From JBBRHH01 sp963788015 (GTDB lineage: Bacteria > Planctomycetota > Phycisphaerae > Tepidisphaerales > Tepidisphaeraceae): a stretch of DNA of 64,000 bases. Made by a program: the position numbers and the translations under genes. The notes beneath the pieces are model-generated. The model had not been told where the DNA came from. It saw only the letters and a list, made by a program, of their open reading frames with translations, and made no database searches. This document shows positions 17,001 to 27,584 of the stretch, piece by piece (positions within the stretch are counted from its first letter, which is position 1; each line of letters opens with the position of its first letter). The DNA is taken from NCBI GenBank assembly GCA_963788015.1, contig CAWBEY010000004.1, forward strand, positions 124,001-188,000, read 5' to 3'.

Positions 17001-18464
17001 TCACGGCAGACGCGTCGGCGACGGTCAATTCGATCATCAACTGCGGGGGGACGGTAAGCCTGGATTCATCGGGACCATCGCAGCAGGTCCTGAAGGTGGC
17101 GGGCCTGATCGCGGCGGCCGGACAGGTTTGGAAGACTGGCCCGGGCACGGTGGCGATCATCGGTTCCAATACCTACACGGGGACCACCAGCGTCAGGGGC
17201 GGCAAACTGCTGGTGGGGGGGGGATGTGGTGGCGAATACCAATGGGCCGCTGGGCAATGCCTCTTCGGCGATTCAGATTGGCGGCGCTGATGCGCAGGCA
17301 AGCATGGTCATGGACGGTGCATATACGATGTCGCGCAACATCGTCATGCTGAGCGGTTCAGGCGGATTGGTCACGATAGGCGGCAATCAGAATGTATTAT
17401 CCACGTATACCGGGAATATGACGCTTCAGAATGACCTGGAGGTTTTTGCCGGCGGCCGGGGCAGCAGCGAAACAGCCATCTACAGCGCATTTGACAATTC
17501 GGAAGGGCACGTTGTGCATACAGCGGGTGGGGTGGTGGATTTTTATGGAGTGCAGACGCACGGCGCGGGCGCGGTGCTGAGCGTCGATCAGGGGTCGGTC
17601 AATCTGAATACGGATGCGGGCGGGGATGGAGGGTCGACGCCGAACCTGGCGGTGAAGATCACCGACAGCGGCGCACGGGCGTTTTTTAATGTGAGCCAGC
17701 ACCTGGCGTCGCTGAAGATTGAGAATGCGGTTCACCCGGCCGATCCGATATTGGCCGACGCTACGCTTGCGCCGTCGGCTGGGCCAAAGCGGGTGGTGGT
17801 CGTGGGATCGCTTTCACTGGCGACGGGGGCGACGTTCAATCTCACCAACAACGTGGCGATTGATAATTACTCGGGCACAACGCCGTTTGCGACTTTGAAT
17901 GGGCTGATCAAGAGCGCGTACAACGCGGGGCAATGGGGCGGCAGCGGGATTGATCTGAGCTTTAGCGGCGACACCAGCGCGTTTCGAAACATCGGTATTG
18001 TGGATAACGCAACGCTGCCGCCGGCGCCGGCAAACCTGGGCGCGAGTGGGGCTCCGCAATATCAATTTGCGAGCTTCGCGGGAGAAAGCGTGGGGAGCAG
18101 CTCGATCCTGATGGCATACACCAAAACGGGAGATGCCAATCTGGATGGCGTAACCGATATCACCGATTTTCCGTTATTCATCGATTCCTACAAAAGTGCC
18201 GAAACTGGTCCCATGACGTGGTTTGGTGATTACGATCACGATGGCCTGATTACGCTGGACAAGGATTTTCCGCTATTCGTGGCCGCGTACCTTGGGGGCG
18301 GAGGGACGGCCCCGGCGCTGTTGCAGGAAATCGGAAACGCTCCGTTGAGCCAGCCGGAACAGCAATTACTGGCCGCGGCGGTGCCTGAACCACATTCGCT
18401 GGCGCTGATTGGCGTTGGGCTGGCGGGATGTCTTCGCCGCCGCCGATTTGCGGGGCGGGCGTAG
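14077..18464 (+). CDS. Giant beta-strand-repeat protein with dockerin-like repeats and PEP-CTERM anchor (three frameshifts)
   Basis: The product would have about 1460 residues. ATG 14077 follows GGAGGCGAC, and a signal segment ends near residue 45. The middle is made of repeated autotransporter-associated strands (TFDGGVGGTGAVTLAGGG and similar). Near the end GDANLDGVTDITDFPLFIDS and GDYDHDGLITLDKDFPLFV form a dockerin-type calcium-binding pair. The tail is VPEPHSLALIGVGLAG plus an arginine cluster, a PEP-CTERM sorting signal. The frame changes at about 15270, 16090 and 17220 (the last in a run of nine G), while the sequence pattern continues. It is likely an exported surface or exopolymer-associated protein sorted by an exosortase, which is not in this window. 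Ligand unknown. Confidence 0.75.
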
Positions 18465-18502
18465 GAAGTGGATGATCGCACTGATAGTGTCTGCGATAGA
18501 CC

Positions 18503-21289
18503 ATGAATCGTTTTGAGCGCGTACTGCTGCTTCGCACATTCCTGACGGGAATCCTCCTCACCATTCTTATTATTGCGCTCGACTACTTCGGCGCTTCACG
18601 CCGCTGGAGCGATGGGCGTATGACACGCGTGCGCGGCATTGCCAGTATTTCACTCCGCCGCCCACCGACCGCCTGCTGCACGTGGACATCGATGAGGCAA
18701 CTTTGCAGGCCGTGGGGGCGTGGCCGTGGTCGCGGACGGTGATGGCGGAGATGATTGACGAACTGCATCTGGCGGGGGCGAAGGTGATCGCGCTCGACTT
18801 CCTCTATTCAGAGCCCAAGCCCACGCGGCTGGTGCGGGGCGCGGAGGGAGCGGTCACGGAGGTGAACGAAGACGCTGTGCTGGCGGCGGCGATTCGACGG
18901 GCGGGGTGCGTGCTGGTTCCCTCAAAGTTTAATCTGGCTGAAAGCGGCGCGGGAGTGTCGCCGCGGGAGAAGGCGATTGTTGAGGAAATGGCCGGCAACT
19001 GCGAGGTTTCGCTGGAGCAGGTGAACGCGGCACTTGGACGCCGGGGGTTGAAGGCGGCCGATGCGGATCTGTTTTTCAGTGCGTGCGAGCGCGTGCTGGC
19101 GGATCGCGTCGAGGGGGCGATGTCGGCTGGCGAGAAATCGCTCGATGAGCTTCGGCAATTAATCTTGCCGCATACTTCAGTAACCAGCGCGCTGTCGCGA
19201 TTGCTGGAGAGGCAGTATCAGCATTACGCGGCCGAGCGGGAGGCGCGGAAGTTAAGCGTGCTGAGCCTGCCGGGCAATATTGCGCCTCTGACATCGGGTG
19301 ATTCGGTGTTGACACTCGCAGAGCTTGCGGAGGCGTCGCGTTACACGGCATTCGTGGATTATCTTCCGGCCACTGACGGCGTGGTTCGGGGAGTGCCGCT
19401 GTGCATTGCGCATCATGGCCGGCTGGTGCCGCAGATGGGGCTCGCGATGGCGTGCGCAGCTCGATGCCGATCTGTCGCGCGTGAAGCTGACGGCGAATCA
19501 ACTGACGCTCCCGATCCAAGACGGAGAGATTGTGATCCCGGTGCGGACGTACCGGTCGGAGTCGCATGGGGACGTGGCGCTGTTCATGGACATACCGTGG
19601 TTTGGCACGGCCGACTGGCGCACGATGTACGACTACCCCGCGCGGCGGGGTTTCCTGCAACACTTGCCCGCGGTCGCGATCTGGGAAATCAGTCAACGCC
19701 GGGCGGGAATCATCCAGAACAATCTTCTGGCCGACGACGCCATGCGCGGACTTTTGGCCGGGGCCGATTCGGCCAAGTGGGCGCGATACGCCGAGCATCT
19801 GCCGGCAGCGGATGATGCCCAGGGGCGGCAGGCGATGATCGACTCGACGCTTGAGGACATGAAGCCATACCTGGAGCAATACCAGAGCACCCCGCCGCAA
19901 GAGCGGAAAGATGAAGATCAAGCATTTTTCAAGGCATATGACGGGTTGCGTCAGGCGTCGCAAAGCAACCGTGATCTGGCCGGGCAGATTCAGGCGCTGC
20001 GCAAGGATTTGCATGAGCGCGCCCAGGGGCGTGCGGTGCTGATTGGCTGGACGGCGGCGGGGGCGATGGACACGGTGCCGACGAGTATTCATCCCAAGTG
20101 TCCGGGGGTCGTGGTGCATGGGGTGGTCTTCAACGCGATCATGACGCGCTGGCTTTGGCGGACCGATGGGTGGTGGGTGGTGGCGGTGCTTACGGCCGGC
20201 GTGGGTCTGCTTACTACGGGGATCGTGGCGTGGCTGACGCCCTGGAAGGCGCTCCTGTGTACCGCCGGAGTCATGGGCGGGTACACGGCCATCAATTGTT
20301 TTCTGCAGTTTGATTATGGGCGCACTGTGGTGGGGCTAGCCGCGCCGCTGATTGCGGCCGTGACGGTCTGGTCGGGGCTGACGCTCTCGCGTTTTGTTAC
20401 GGAGACGGCGTGCGCCGCCGGATTACAAGGCGATTTCAGACGTACGTCGATCCAACGCTGGTGAACTACGTCATCGACCATCCGCACAAGGCGCAGGATG
20501 GAGGGAGAGCTTCGGGAGATGACGGTGGTGTTCACCGATTTGGCGGGGTTTACCACTTTGACCGAACAACTGGCGGAGCGGGCGGTGCCGCTGTTGAATG
20601 AATATCTGGCGCTGATGGTGCCGGTGATCCGTAAGCAGGAAGGGTTTATCAACCGCTTCATGGGGGATGGGATCTTGTTCTTTTTTGGTGCCCCGTACGA
20701 CTGCCCGGACCATGCAGCGCGGGCGGTTGCGACGGCCCTGGACATGCAGGCGGCCATGTGTCCGTTCAACGCGGAGTTGGCGCGGCGCGGCCTGCCGCAG
20801 CTGGCGGTGCGGGTGGGGGTGAGCACCGGGCACATGATCGTGGGCGACGCCGGCGGCGCGGAGGCGTCGGAATACACCGTGCTGGGCGATTGCGTGAACT
20901 TCGGGGCGCGGCTGGAATCGGCGAACAAATCCACGGGAACGCGCATTCTGGTCAGCGGCCGGACAGCGGAACTGTCGGCGGATCGCTTCTTGTTTCGGCC
21001 AGTCGCGAAGCTGCGCGTGAAAGGGAAGACAATGGGCGTGATGACTTATGAGCCGCTTGGGCTGTTAGAAGGCGCTACGGATGAACAGAGGCGGCGGGTG
21101 GAGATGAGCCAGAAGGTGCTGGATAAGTTTGTCGCAAAAGATTTCGTGTCATGCCTGAACGCCCTCGACGCACTCGACGAAGCATTCGGGCCTTCGAAGC
21201 TAAGCGACACGTATCGGCATTTGTGCGAGGAATATCAGGTGGAGTGCCCGGACGATTTTATTGGCGAGATCGTTCTGGCGGAGAAATAG
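18503..21289 (+). CDS. CHASE2-domain class III adenylate cyclase (frameshifted)
   Basis: The gene encodes about 930 residues in pieces. An N-terminal membrane segment (TGILLTILIIALDYFG) leads into a CHASE2 sensor domain (LLHVDIDEATLQAVGAWPWS and onward, about residues 60-500), three membrane helices, then a class III cyclase domain. The catalytic motifs are VVFTDLAGFTTL, NRFMGDGILFFFG and YTVLGDCVNFGARLE. Two metal-binding aspartates and the transition-state Asn and Arg are kept; the purine-binding Lys is Arg. The frame shifts near 18590, 19460, 20415 and 20490. CHASE2 domains are extracytoplasmic sensors, so the enzyme would make cAMP (less likely cGMP) in response to an envelope signal. Two cNMP-binding domains are encoded at 36122-38646. 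Confidence 0.8.
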
Positions 21290-21350
21290 CGGAGCCTTTG
21301 ACGCTTGTTGCCATCGAGCAGGATTCTGCTCCAATTGATCTTGGCCTCTC

Positions 21351-22319
21351 ATGAAGATCGATCAAACCCATCGTCGCTGGATGCAGGCAAGCGTGGCATT
21401 TGTAATTCTTACGACGCTCTGGTTTGTCTACCTGACATTACACGGCCGTGCCAAGCTCAACGGTCCCAGCGGAGCGAGCGTGACCGGGCTTGTGTACGGG
21501 GGAATTGGGCTGGGGTTCATGATTTTCGCGGGGTTGCTTGGCGGGCGCAAGCGGCTGCGGAGTTGGCGGCTGGGGCGGGTGCAGTGGTGGATGCGCGGGC
21601 ATCTCTGGCTGGGGACGTTGGCGCTGGTGGCCGTCTGTTTTCATGGTGGGTTTCACTGGGGCGGGGCGCTGACATGGTGTTTGATGCTGCTGCTGTGGCT
21701 TGTGGTGCTGAGCGGATGGCTTGGGGCAATCCTGCAGCACGTGTTGCCCCAGCGGATGACCGATCGCGTGGGCAATGAAACAATTTATGAGGAGATTCCG
21801 CGGGTGCTGGGGCTGCTACAGGATGAGGCCCAGGACGTGGCGGGAGTGTGCGGCCCGCTGGGTGGCGAGCCGCTGGAGGTTTGGCGTCAGGAGCGGACGG
21901 CCGGGATTATGGATCGCGAGCGGCGCGAGCTGATCACCCGAGGCCGGCGCGACGAGCTTTTGCAGGCGGTGAAGGGGGCGCCGGCGACGGGATCGGCGGC
22001 GCTGGCGCGGTTTTACGTGGAGGACGTTGCTCCGTATCTGCGCGGGCAGGCCAATGGCGGGCAGATTCTCTCTAACTTTCGGCGCATGCCGGTGCTGTTC
22101 GAGCAGAAGCGCAACATCGTTCCCGAGAACCTGCATCCGGCGCTCAACGATCTGGAGCGCATCTGCCGCGACCGCCGCCAGCTTTCAACGCAGCGCCGGT
22201 ATCAACATTGGCTGCACCGCTGGATGCTGGTTCACGTGCCGCTGTCGATTGTGCTGCTCGTGCTGAGCATTGTTCACGCGGTGTGGGCGTTTAAGTATTC
22301 GGCCATCAAGCCGTTTTGA
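21351..22319 (+). CDS. Membrane protein, likely heme-b electron carrier
   Basis: The 322-residue protein has four membrane helices in its first 135 residues and a fifth at the C-terminus (WMLVHVPLSIVLLVLSIVHA). A soluble loop of about 150 residues lies between them. Histidines sit in or near helices (MRGHLWLGTLALVAVCFHGG and HRWMLVH), as expected for heme-b ligands in cytochrome-b561 or ferric-reductase-like folds, but I cannot assign a named family. The gene begins 61 bases after the cyclase and is followed 21 bases later by the decaheme cytochrome gene. It is therefore a candidate inner-membrane quinol-oxidising partner of that cytochrome. Confidence 0.6.
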   Translation: MKIDQTHRRWMQASVAFVILTTLWFVYLTLHGRAKLNGPSGASVTGLVYGGIGLGFMIFAGLLGGRKRLRSWRLGRVQWWMRGHLWLGTLALVAVCFHGGFHWGGALTWCLMLLLWLVVLSGWLGAILQHVLPQRMTDRVGNETIYEEIPRVLGLLQDEAQDVAGVCGPLGGEPLEVWRQERTAGIMDRERRELITRGRRDELLQAVKGAPATGSAALARFYVEDVAPYLRGQANGGQILSNFRRMPVLFEQKRNIVPENLHPALNDLERICRDRRQLSTQRRYQHWLHRWMLVHVPLSIVLLVLSIVHAVWAFKYSAIKPF

Positions 22320-22340
22320 TTTTGGCTGTTGGAGTGTGTT

Positions 22341-23926
22341 ATGGCGCGGACGCAAACGCCCAAGACGATCTCGAAGCGGGTTGATCCGGCCTACGTGCGC
22401 AGGCCGAACCTGGAGCCCGCGATGGATCGTCAGCGGCGCTCTTGCGCTGGCGGCCGTGGGGTGCTGGATGTTTTATGCGGCGCGCGGGCAGCAGACGATG
22501 TACAACCCGGGGCCGGTTTCCAATGCCCATGCTTTTTTTGAGCAGGACTGCGCCAAGTGTCATGGCGCTGGCGGCAAACATGGCTTTTCGCGCACGATTT
22601 CGGACAGCGCGTGCCTCACGTGCCACGATGGGCCGGTGCATCATGCGAGCCAGTTGAAGATGGTGACGGAAGATGGCCGGCGTTCGCGGGAATGCGCAAC
22701 GTGCCATGTCGAGCATCGCGGGCACGGGGCGCTCGCGGCAACCAGCGATGCGCACTGCCTGCAATGTCATGCGAACCTGGACGGTGCGACGAAGCAGGGC
22801 CAGCGGACGGGGGTGGCCAAGGCGGTGGTGTTGTTCGCGGCGGATCAACATCCGCGATTCGGGCGGCTGCTGCGCGAGCGGCCGGAAGATGCGGCGAGCA
22901 AATTGGTCGATAACGCAAGCCACATTAAGTTCAACCACAAGCTGCATCTGGATCAGACTCGGTCGCCGGGGATTAAGTCGTGCGAGGGGTGTCATACGAC
23001 TTCCGATCCAAGCCCGCCTGCGATGGCACCGGAAGAGGCCGATGCGTTGCCGGCGCACGGCGAAAGATCGGCCGCTGGTGGCGGCCAATTCCAGCGACCG
23101 GCGGTATATGCAGCCGATCAATTACCAGCGGCATTGTGCATCGTGTCATCATCTGACGCTGGCACAGGCGGGTGATGCTCAATCGGGGTTTTTGAACGTA
23201 GAGGTTGCGCACGCGGAGATGGAGATTGTGCGGGAGCAACTGGCGGCGTTGCCGGCGCTGTACGGAGTGCGGCTGGCGCGAGACCCAAAACGCGAGGAGA
23301 AGCTGACCATCACCCGGAAGGTGAGAAACAAGACGACGCAGACGCACATCAGTGAACAGGAATGGGTGCAGCGGCAGATCGAGACATTGGGGTCGGGGCC
23401 GCTGGCGGACTGGCTCGCTTCGCCGCAGGCGCTGGAGCATCCAGATCTAAAGGCGGCGCTCAGTCCCACCACCAATCCGGCGACGACGCAGCCGGTGGTG
23501 TCACCGGAAGATCAGCGTGCGCTGTATGTGGCGTATGGGATGACGAACAGTTGCAGCAAGTGTCACGAGCTGCGGGGGACGCTGCCGGGGAGCTCGATAG
23601 TCATTGGTGATGGTGCTGCCACCACCGCGCCGCCCGCGGCGTTTGAGACGAAACCAACGGGAATCCCCAGCAGCCCTCGCCGATGGTTTACCGCCAGCCA
23701 GTTCAACCATGACAAGCACCGAGCGGGAATGAGTTGCCTGACCTGCCACTCGGCCGCCCTGGCAAGTTCGTTAACGATGGACGTCTTGTTGCCGGATATG
23801 AATTCATGCCTCGGCTGCCACCACGCATCAAACTCAACGGGCAGGGGTGTGGCGGCGGATTGCACGTCGTGTCATCTATTTCATGACCGCACGAAGGAAG
23901 GGCCGACTGCGGCCGTGGGCCGTTGA
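22341..23926 (+). CDS. Membrane-anchored decaheme c-type cytochrome (two frameshifts)
   Basis: Ten CxxCH heme sites are visible in order: CAKCH, CLTCH, CATCH, CLQCH, CEGCH, CASCH, CSKCH, CLTCH, CLGCH and CTSCH. The product starts MARTQTPKTISKRVDPAYVR, has one membrane helix (VSGALALAAVGCWMFYAARG) and is otherwise periplasmic. The frame is lost near 22405 and 23060, and restoring one base at each point gives a product of about 527 residues. Multiheme chains of this type carry electrons across the periplasm. The upstream gene encodes a heme-b-like membrane protein and a porin-like gene lies downstream, so it may link the inner and outer membranes. It is convergent with the HbpS-like gene, with two bases between the stops. 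Confidence 0.85.
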
Positions 23927-23928
23927 AT

Positions 23929-25597
23929 TTAGACGTTGGGGTTGCGGGGGAACTTCACGTAAGGGAGGCGGCACATTGCCTGAGAGATCGGCCGCGCACT
24001 GGTGTGCTTGCTGAATGGTGGCGGGCGAGAGGGTGAAGTTCTTGTTCAGCGCGTCGATACGCTTCTGGATAAAGCTGATGATGGCGTCCGTCGAGAGGGC
24101 GTCGGAGCGGATGGCGATTTTGGGGCGGAAGCCCTGCGTGGCCGCGTAGGCGATGAGATCGTCCTGATCGACGCCGTCGCCGCTGACGCCGACAGCGCCG
24201 ACGAGGTCGCCGTTTTTGTTGTAGAGGGGAACGCCGCCGGGAAAGATGGTGATGCCGTCTTTGAGACGGCCTTTGAAGTTGGTTGGCGTGCTCAATTCGT
24301 TTTGGATGTGGTAAAGGGGGCCAGGCGCGCGGTTGACGACGCCGGGGGGAAAGAGAGCGCTGGGCGAGGAAGCCAACGGCACGGGTGGAGAAGGCGTGTT
24401 GTTTGTCGCTGAAATAGACGGCGGTGCGGGCTTTTTGAACTGCGATGTCGTAGCTGAAGCGGGTGGCGTCGTTGGTGCGGAAGACGCCAAGGACGTTGTT
24501 GTTGGCATCGACGACGGCGATATGGACGGCGGCCGGCACACCGATGGGTAGGCGGATGGCAGCGCGCGTTTTGACGGCTTGGGCGGCGGCCTGCCCTAGT
24601 ATTTTACTGACGTCAGACTTGGTGAGGACATTGGCGGCGCTGGTGAAGATGTCATCACCAATGATCTGCCGATCGGTGCGATTGCTTTGTGGCGTGGCGT
24701 TGGACTTGGGGAGCAGTTGGCCGGCCACACCGCCGAAATGGATTTTCGGATATTGGGGAGAGGCGTGAAGTGCAATTGAGCTTTGTGTGGTGGCGATGCT
24801 GGTCGGGTCGCGCAATGTGTCGCCGGCGTCGAGAAGAGCGGTGAGAGATCGCGAAGGTTTCCCAGACGCAGGAGATTCGGCAACGAACGGGAGGCTGAGG
24901 CCGTCAAGAAAAATGCCGGTGGCTTGAATGGAGCGGGGTGCGGAAAGAGTGCCCGCGCCGGCCTGGGCGACGGCCTCGTCAAAGTCCGCCTCTTCGTTGC
25001 CTTTGAAAAACAGGTGCGTGGGATTGGCGCGGGCGGTTAATTTGGTTTGGGGATAAATGAGATCCTTGCGGGGCGCGATGTCGTGAAAATCGCCCGCCAC
25101 GCCAATGCCGCCGATGGGCTGGCCATCTTTGAATAGCGGAACGCCGCCAGGGTCGCCGCTGATGCCCGCATCATCAACCAATTGGTTGGCTTGCAGGATA
25201 TCGCTGCCCTTGAGCGATGAGAACTCCACGCCATAGAGGGGGCCGCCGGGGGTGTAGGGGACGGGCTGGGGGAAGTGGTCTTGGATAATAAAGCGGGCAG
25301 TGCGGGTGGTGAAGGCGTCCCCTTTGCTCTGGAAGAAGGCGGCCGTGCGGGCGGCTGGATCGCGGCCGCGATAGTTTGGTTGCCAAGCGCATCGGCCTTG
25401 ACGGAGGGGCCGGCGAGGATGGCTTGAACGACCCCTTCGCGATCGACGACGGCGATGGCCTGAGTCGTAAGGGCTTGGGAACCGGCGCGAGACAGGAGGT
25501 GTTGGACGTCGGTTGTGGTGAGAGCGGAATCGGCCGAAAAGAACTGGCGGGGTTCGAGGGCTTCGACGTGTGGGGGGCGTGGGGCAGTAGGTTTCAT
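23929..25597 (-). CDS. Secreted protein with two HbpS/GlcG-like heme-binding domains (frameshifted)
   Basis: The start MKPTAPRPPHVEALEPRQFF carries the VEALEPR signal seen on exported proteins of Phycisphaerae-type planctomycetes. Two DUF336 (HbpS/GlcG) domains follow. One contains TTQAIAVVDREGVVQAIL and FTTRTARFIIQDHFPQ; the other contains GVPAAVHIAVVDANNNVLG and GITIFPGGVPLYNKNGDLVG. Such domains bind heme or respond to redox stress. The frame changes near 25368, 24345 and 23965. With one base removed at the last place the protein ends YVKFPRNPNV and stops at 23929-23931, a typical ending for this family. It is transcribed against the cytochrome genes on both sides. A heme-buffering or redox-sensing role beside the cytochromes is inference. 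Confidence 0.8.
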
Positions 25598-25743
25598 GGT
25601 GAGTGGTGCGCAAGTCTATCGGGCATGAAATCCGGCCGCAATTTTTACCGTTGCACGCGCGCATCGCGCGCCTGTGTCGGGGCAAAACCGTTTTTGCATC
25701 TAAGAGTGCCGCGAGTAGACTTTGCGCAGGGAATGGTGCTTAA

Positions 25744-27581
25744 TTGATCTCTCGGCTTTGGATCTTAGGACTGTTGATTATTCTGTGCGCTTCAGTAGCG
25801 CGCGGGGGCAGGAGGATAATGAATTATCCATTGAACCGACTCTCGGATTTCCACGCCCCAGAACGTCAGCGCCTGCCGATCCACCGCCTGCGACGCCCAC
25901 CACCTTGCCGGCTGAAACCGCGACAGCGGCGCCAGAGGCACCGCGCCAATCGAGTATCCAGAGGAGCTGAAACCAACCGGTTACACCGGCCCGTCCTCGC
26001 ACCCGCAAGGGCGGGCGCACGGAGATTTCGTGCCCATCCCAGACCGATGGCGCATGGGCCAACCGGGCCGCGAGTTGCCGGGGCAGAACGAAGGGTGGCT
26101 GCTGAATCCGTACACCCAGAATGTGCTGAAGGGGGATTATCCCATTCTGAACGACGACAAGTTCGTGATCCTCTCGATCACGAGCGATACGCTTTTTGAG
26201 GCGCGGCGACTGCCGGTGCCCAGCGGCGTAAGCGCGGCCGGCGTGGGGCGGTTTGATTTTTTTGGACAGGGTCGGCAGCTTTTCGCGAGCCAGAGCGTGA
26301 TTTTTTCGCTGGACTTTTTCAAAGGCGATGCAAGCTATCGGCCAAAGGACTGGGAGGTGCGCGTCACGCCGGTGTTGAATATCAACTATATCGACGTGCA
26401 GGAGAACGCGCTGGTGAACCCGGACGTTGAGAAAGGGAACACCCGCACGGATGCGTTTTTGGGGTTTCAGGAACTCTCTTACGAGCAGCGGCTGGGAACG
26501 CTGTCTCGCAACTTTGATTTCTGGTCGGTGCGGGCGGGAATCCAGGAGTTTAACAGCGACTTCCGGGGATTCCTTTTTCTCGACAGCGAGCCGGGAATAA
26601 GGCTGTTTGGCAACTGGGACAACAATCGCATCCAGTGGAACGTTGCGTGGTTTCATCAGCTGGAAAAGGACACCAACAGCGGCCTGAATCGCTTCAAGCT
26701 GCGCAACCAGAATGTCTTTATCGCCAATGTGTATCGCCAGGATTTTCTGTTTCCCGGCTATACGGCGCAGCTCAGCGCAGGCCAACATTGACGACAGCGG
26801 CGGCCCGCAGTTGGACGATAACGGCGTCATCGTCAGGCCGGCTCCCATTGGCACGGTGCGAGAGAAGTCAGTGCGTGCGTATTATCTGGGATGGGCGGGC
26901 GACGGCCACATCGGGCGGGTGAATGTAACGCACCAGTTTTACCAGGCGCTTGGAGAAGAGACGTTCAATCCGATCGCCGGGCGCAAGGTGGACATCAACG
27001 CCCAGTTCTTTGCCATTGAGGCATCGTACGACCAGGACTGGCTGCGCTATCGGGCATCATTCCTATACGCCAGCGGCGATCACAACCCGGCCGATGGAAA
27101 GGCCAACGGGTTTGATTCAATCTTCGATGATCCCAACTTTGCCGGTGGCGCGTTCAGCTTCTTTACGCGGCAGGCGGTGCGCCTGACGGGGTCGGGGGTG
27201 AACCTCGTAAATCGCAACAGCATTCTGCCGGATTTGCGCACGAGCAAGGAACAGGGGCAGGCGAATTTCGTGAACCCCGGGCTCCTGCTTTACAACATCG
27301 GGTTGGATGCCGACATCACGCCGCGCCTCCGGGCAATTGCCAACGTTTCTTACCTGCAATTTGCAGACACGCGGGTGTTGAAGGTGCTGCTGCACGACAA
27401 CAAGATATCGAGCGACATTGGCATCGACTGCAGCCTGGGCTTGCGGTATCGGCCACTGCTGAACAACAACGTGATGGTAACGGCCGGGGCGGCGGCGCTG
27501 ATTCCCGGCAAGGGATTTCGGGACATCTACTCCGCGGAGATCCCGTACTCCTTCTTCCTTTCGCTGACGGTGCGGTACTGA
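25744..27581 (+). CDS. Porin-like outer-membrane protein in the cytochrome cluster (three frameshifts)
   Basis: The product has about 610 residues. A hydrophobic signal (LWILGLLIILCASVARG) is followed by a proline-rich linker and then a long strand-rich part with regularly spaced aromatic residues, for example NFDFWSVRAGIQEFNSDFRG and LRYRASFLYASGDHN. It ends FFLSLTVRY, an aromatic C-terminus typical of outer-membrane barrels. Frames change near 25805, 25945 and 26775. The start is uncertain: TTG 25744 is in frame, and an ATG at 25733 would need another indel. The decaheme lipoprotein gene begins four bases after its stop, so both are probably made together. I infer the sheath protein of a porin-cytochrome conduit. 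Confidence 0.7.
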
Positions 27582-27584
27582 AAA

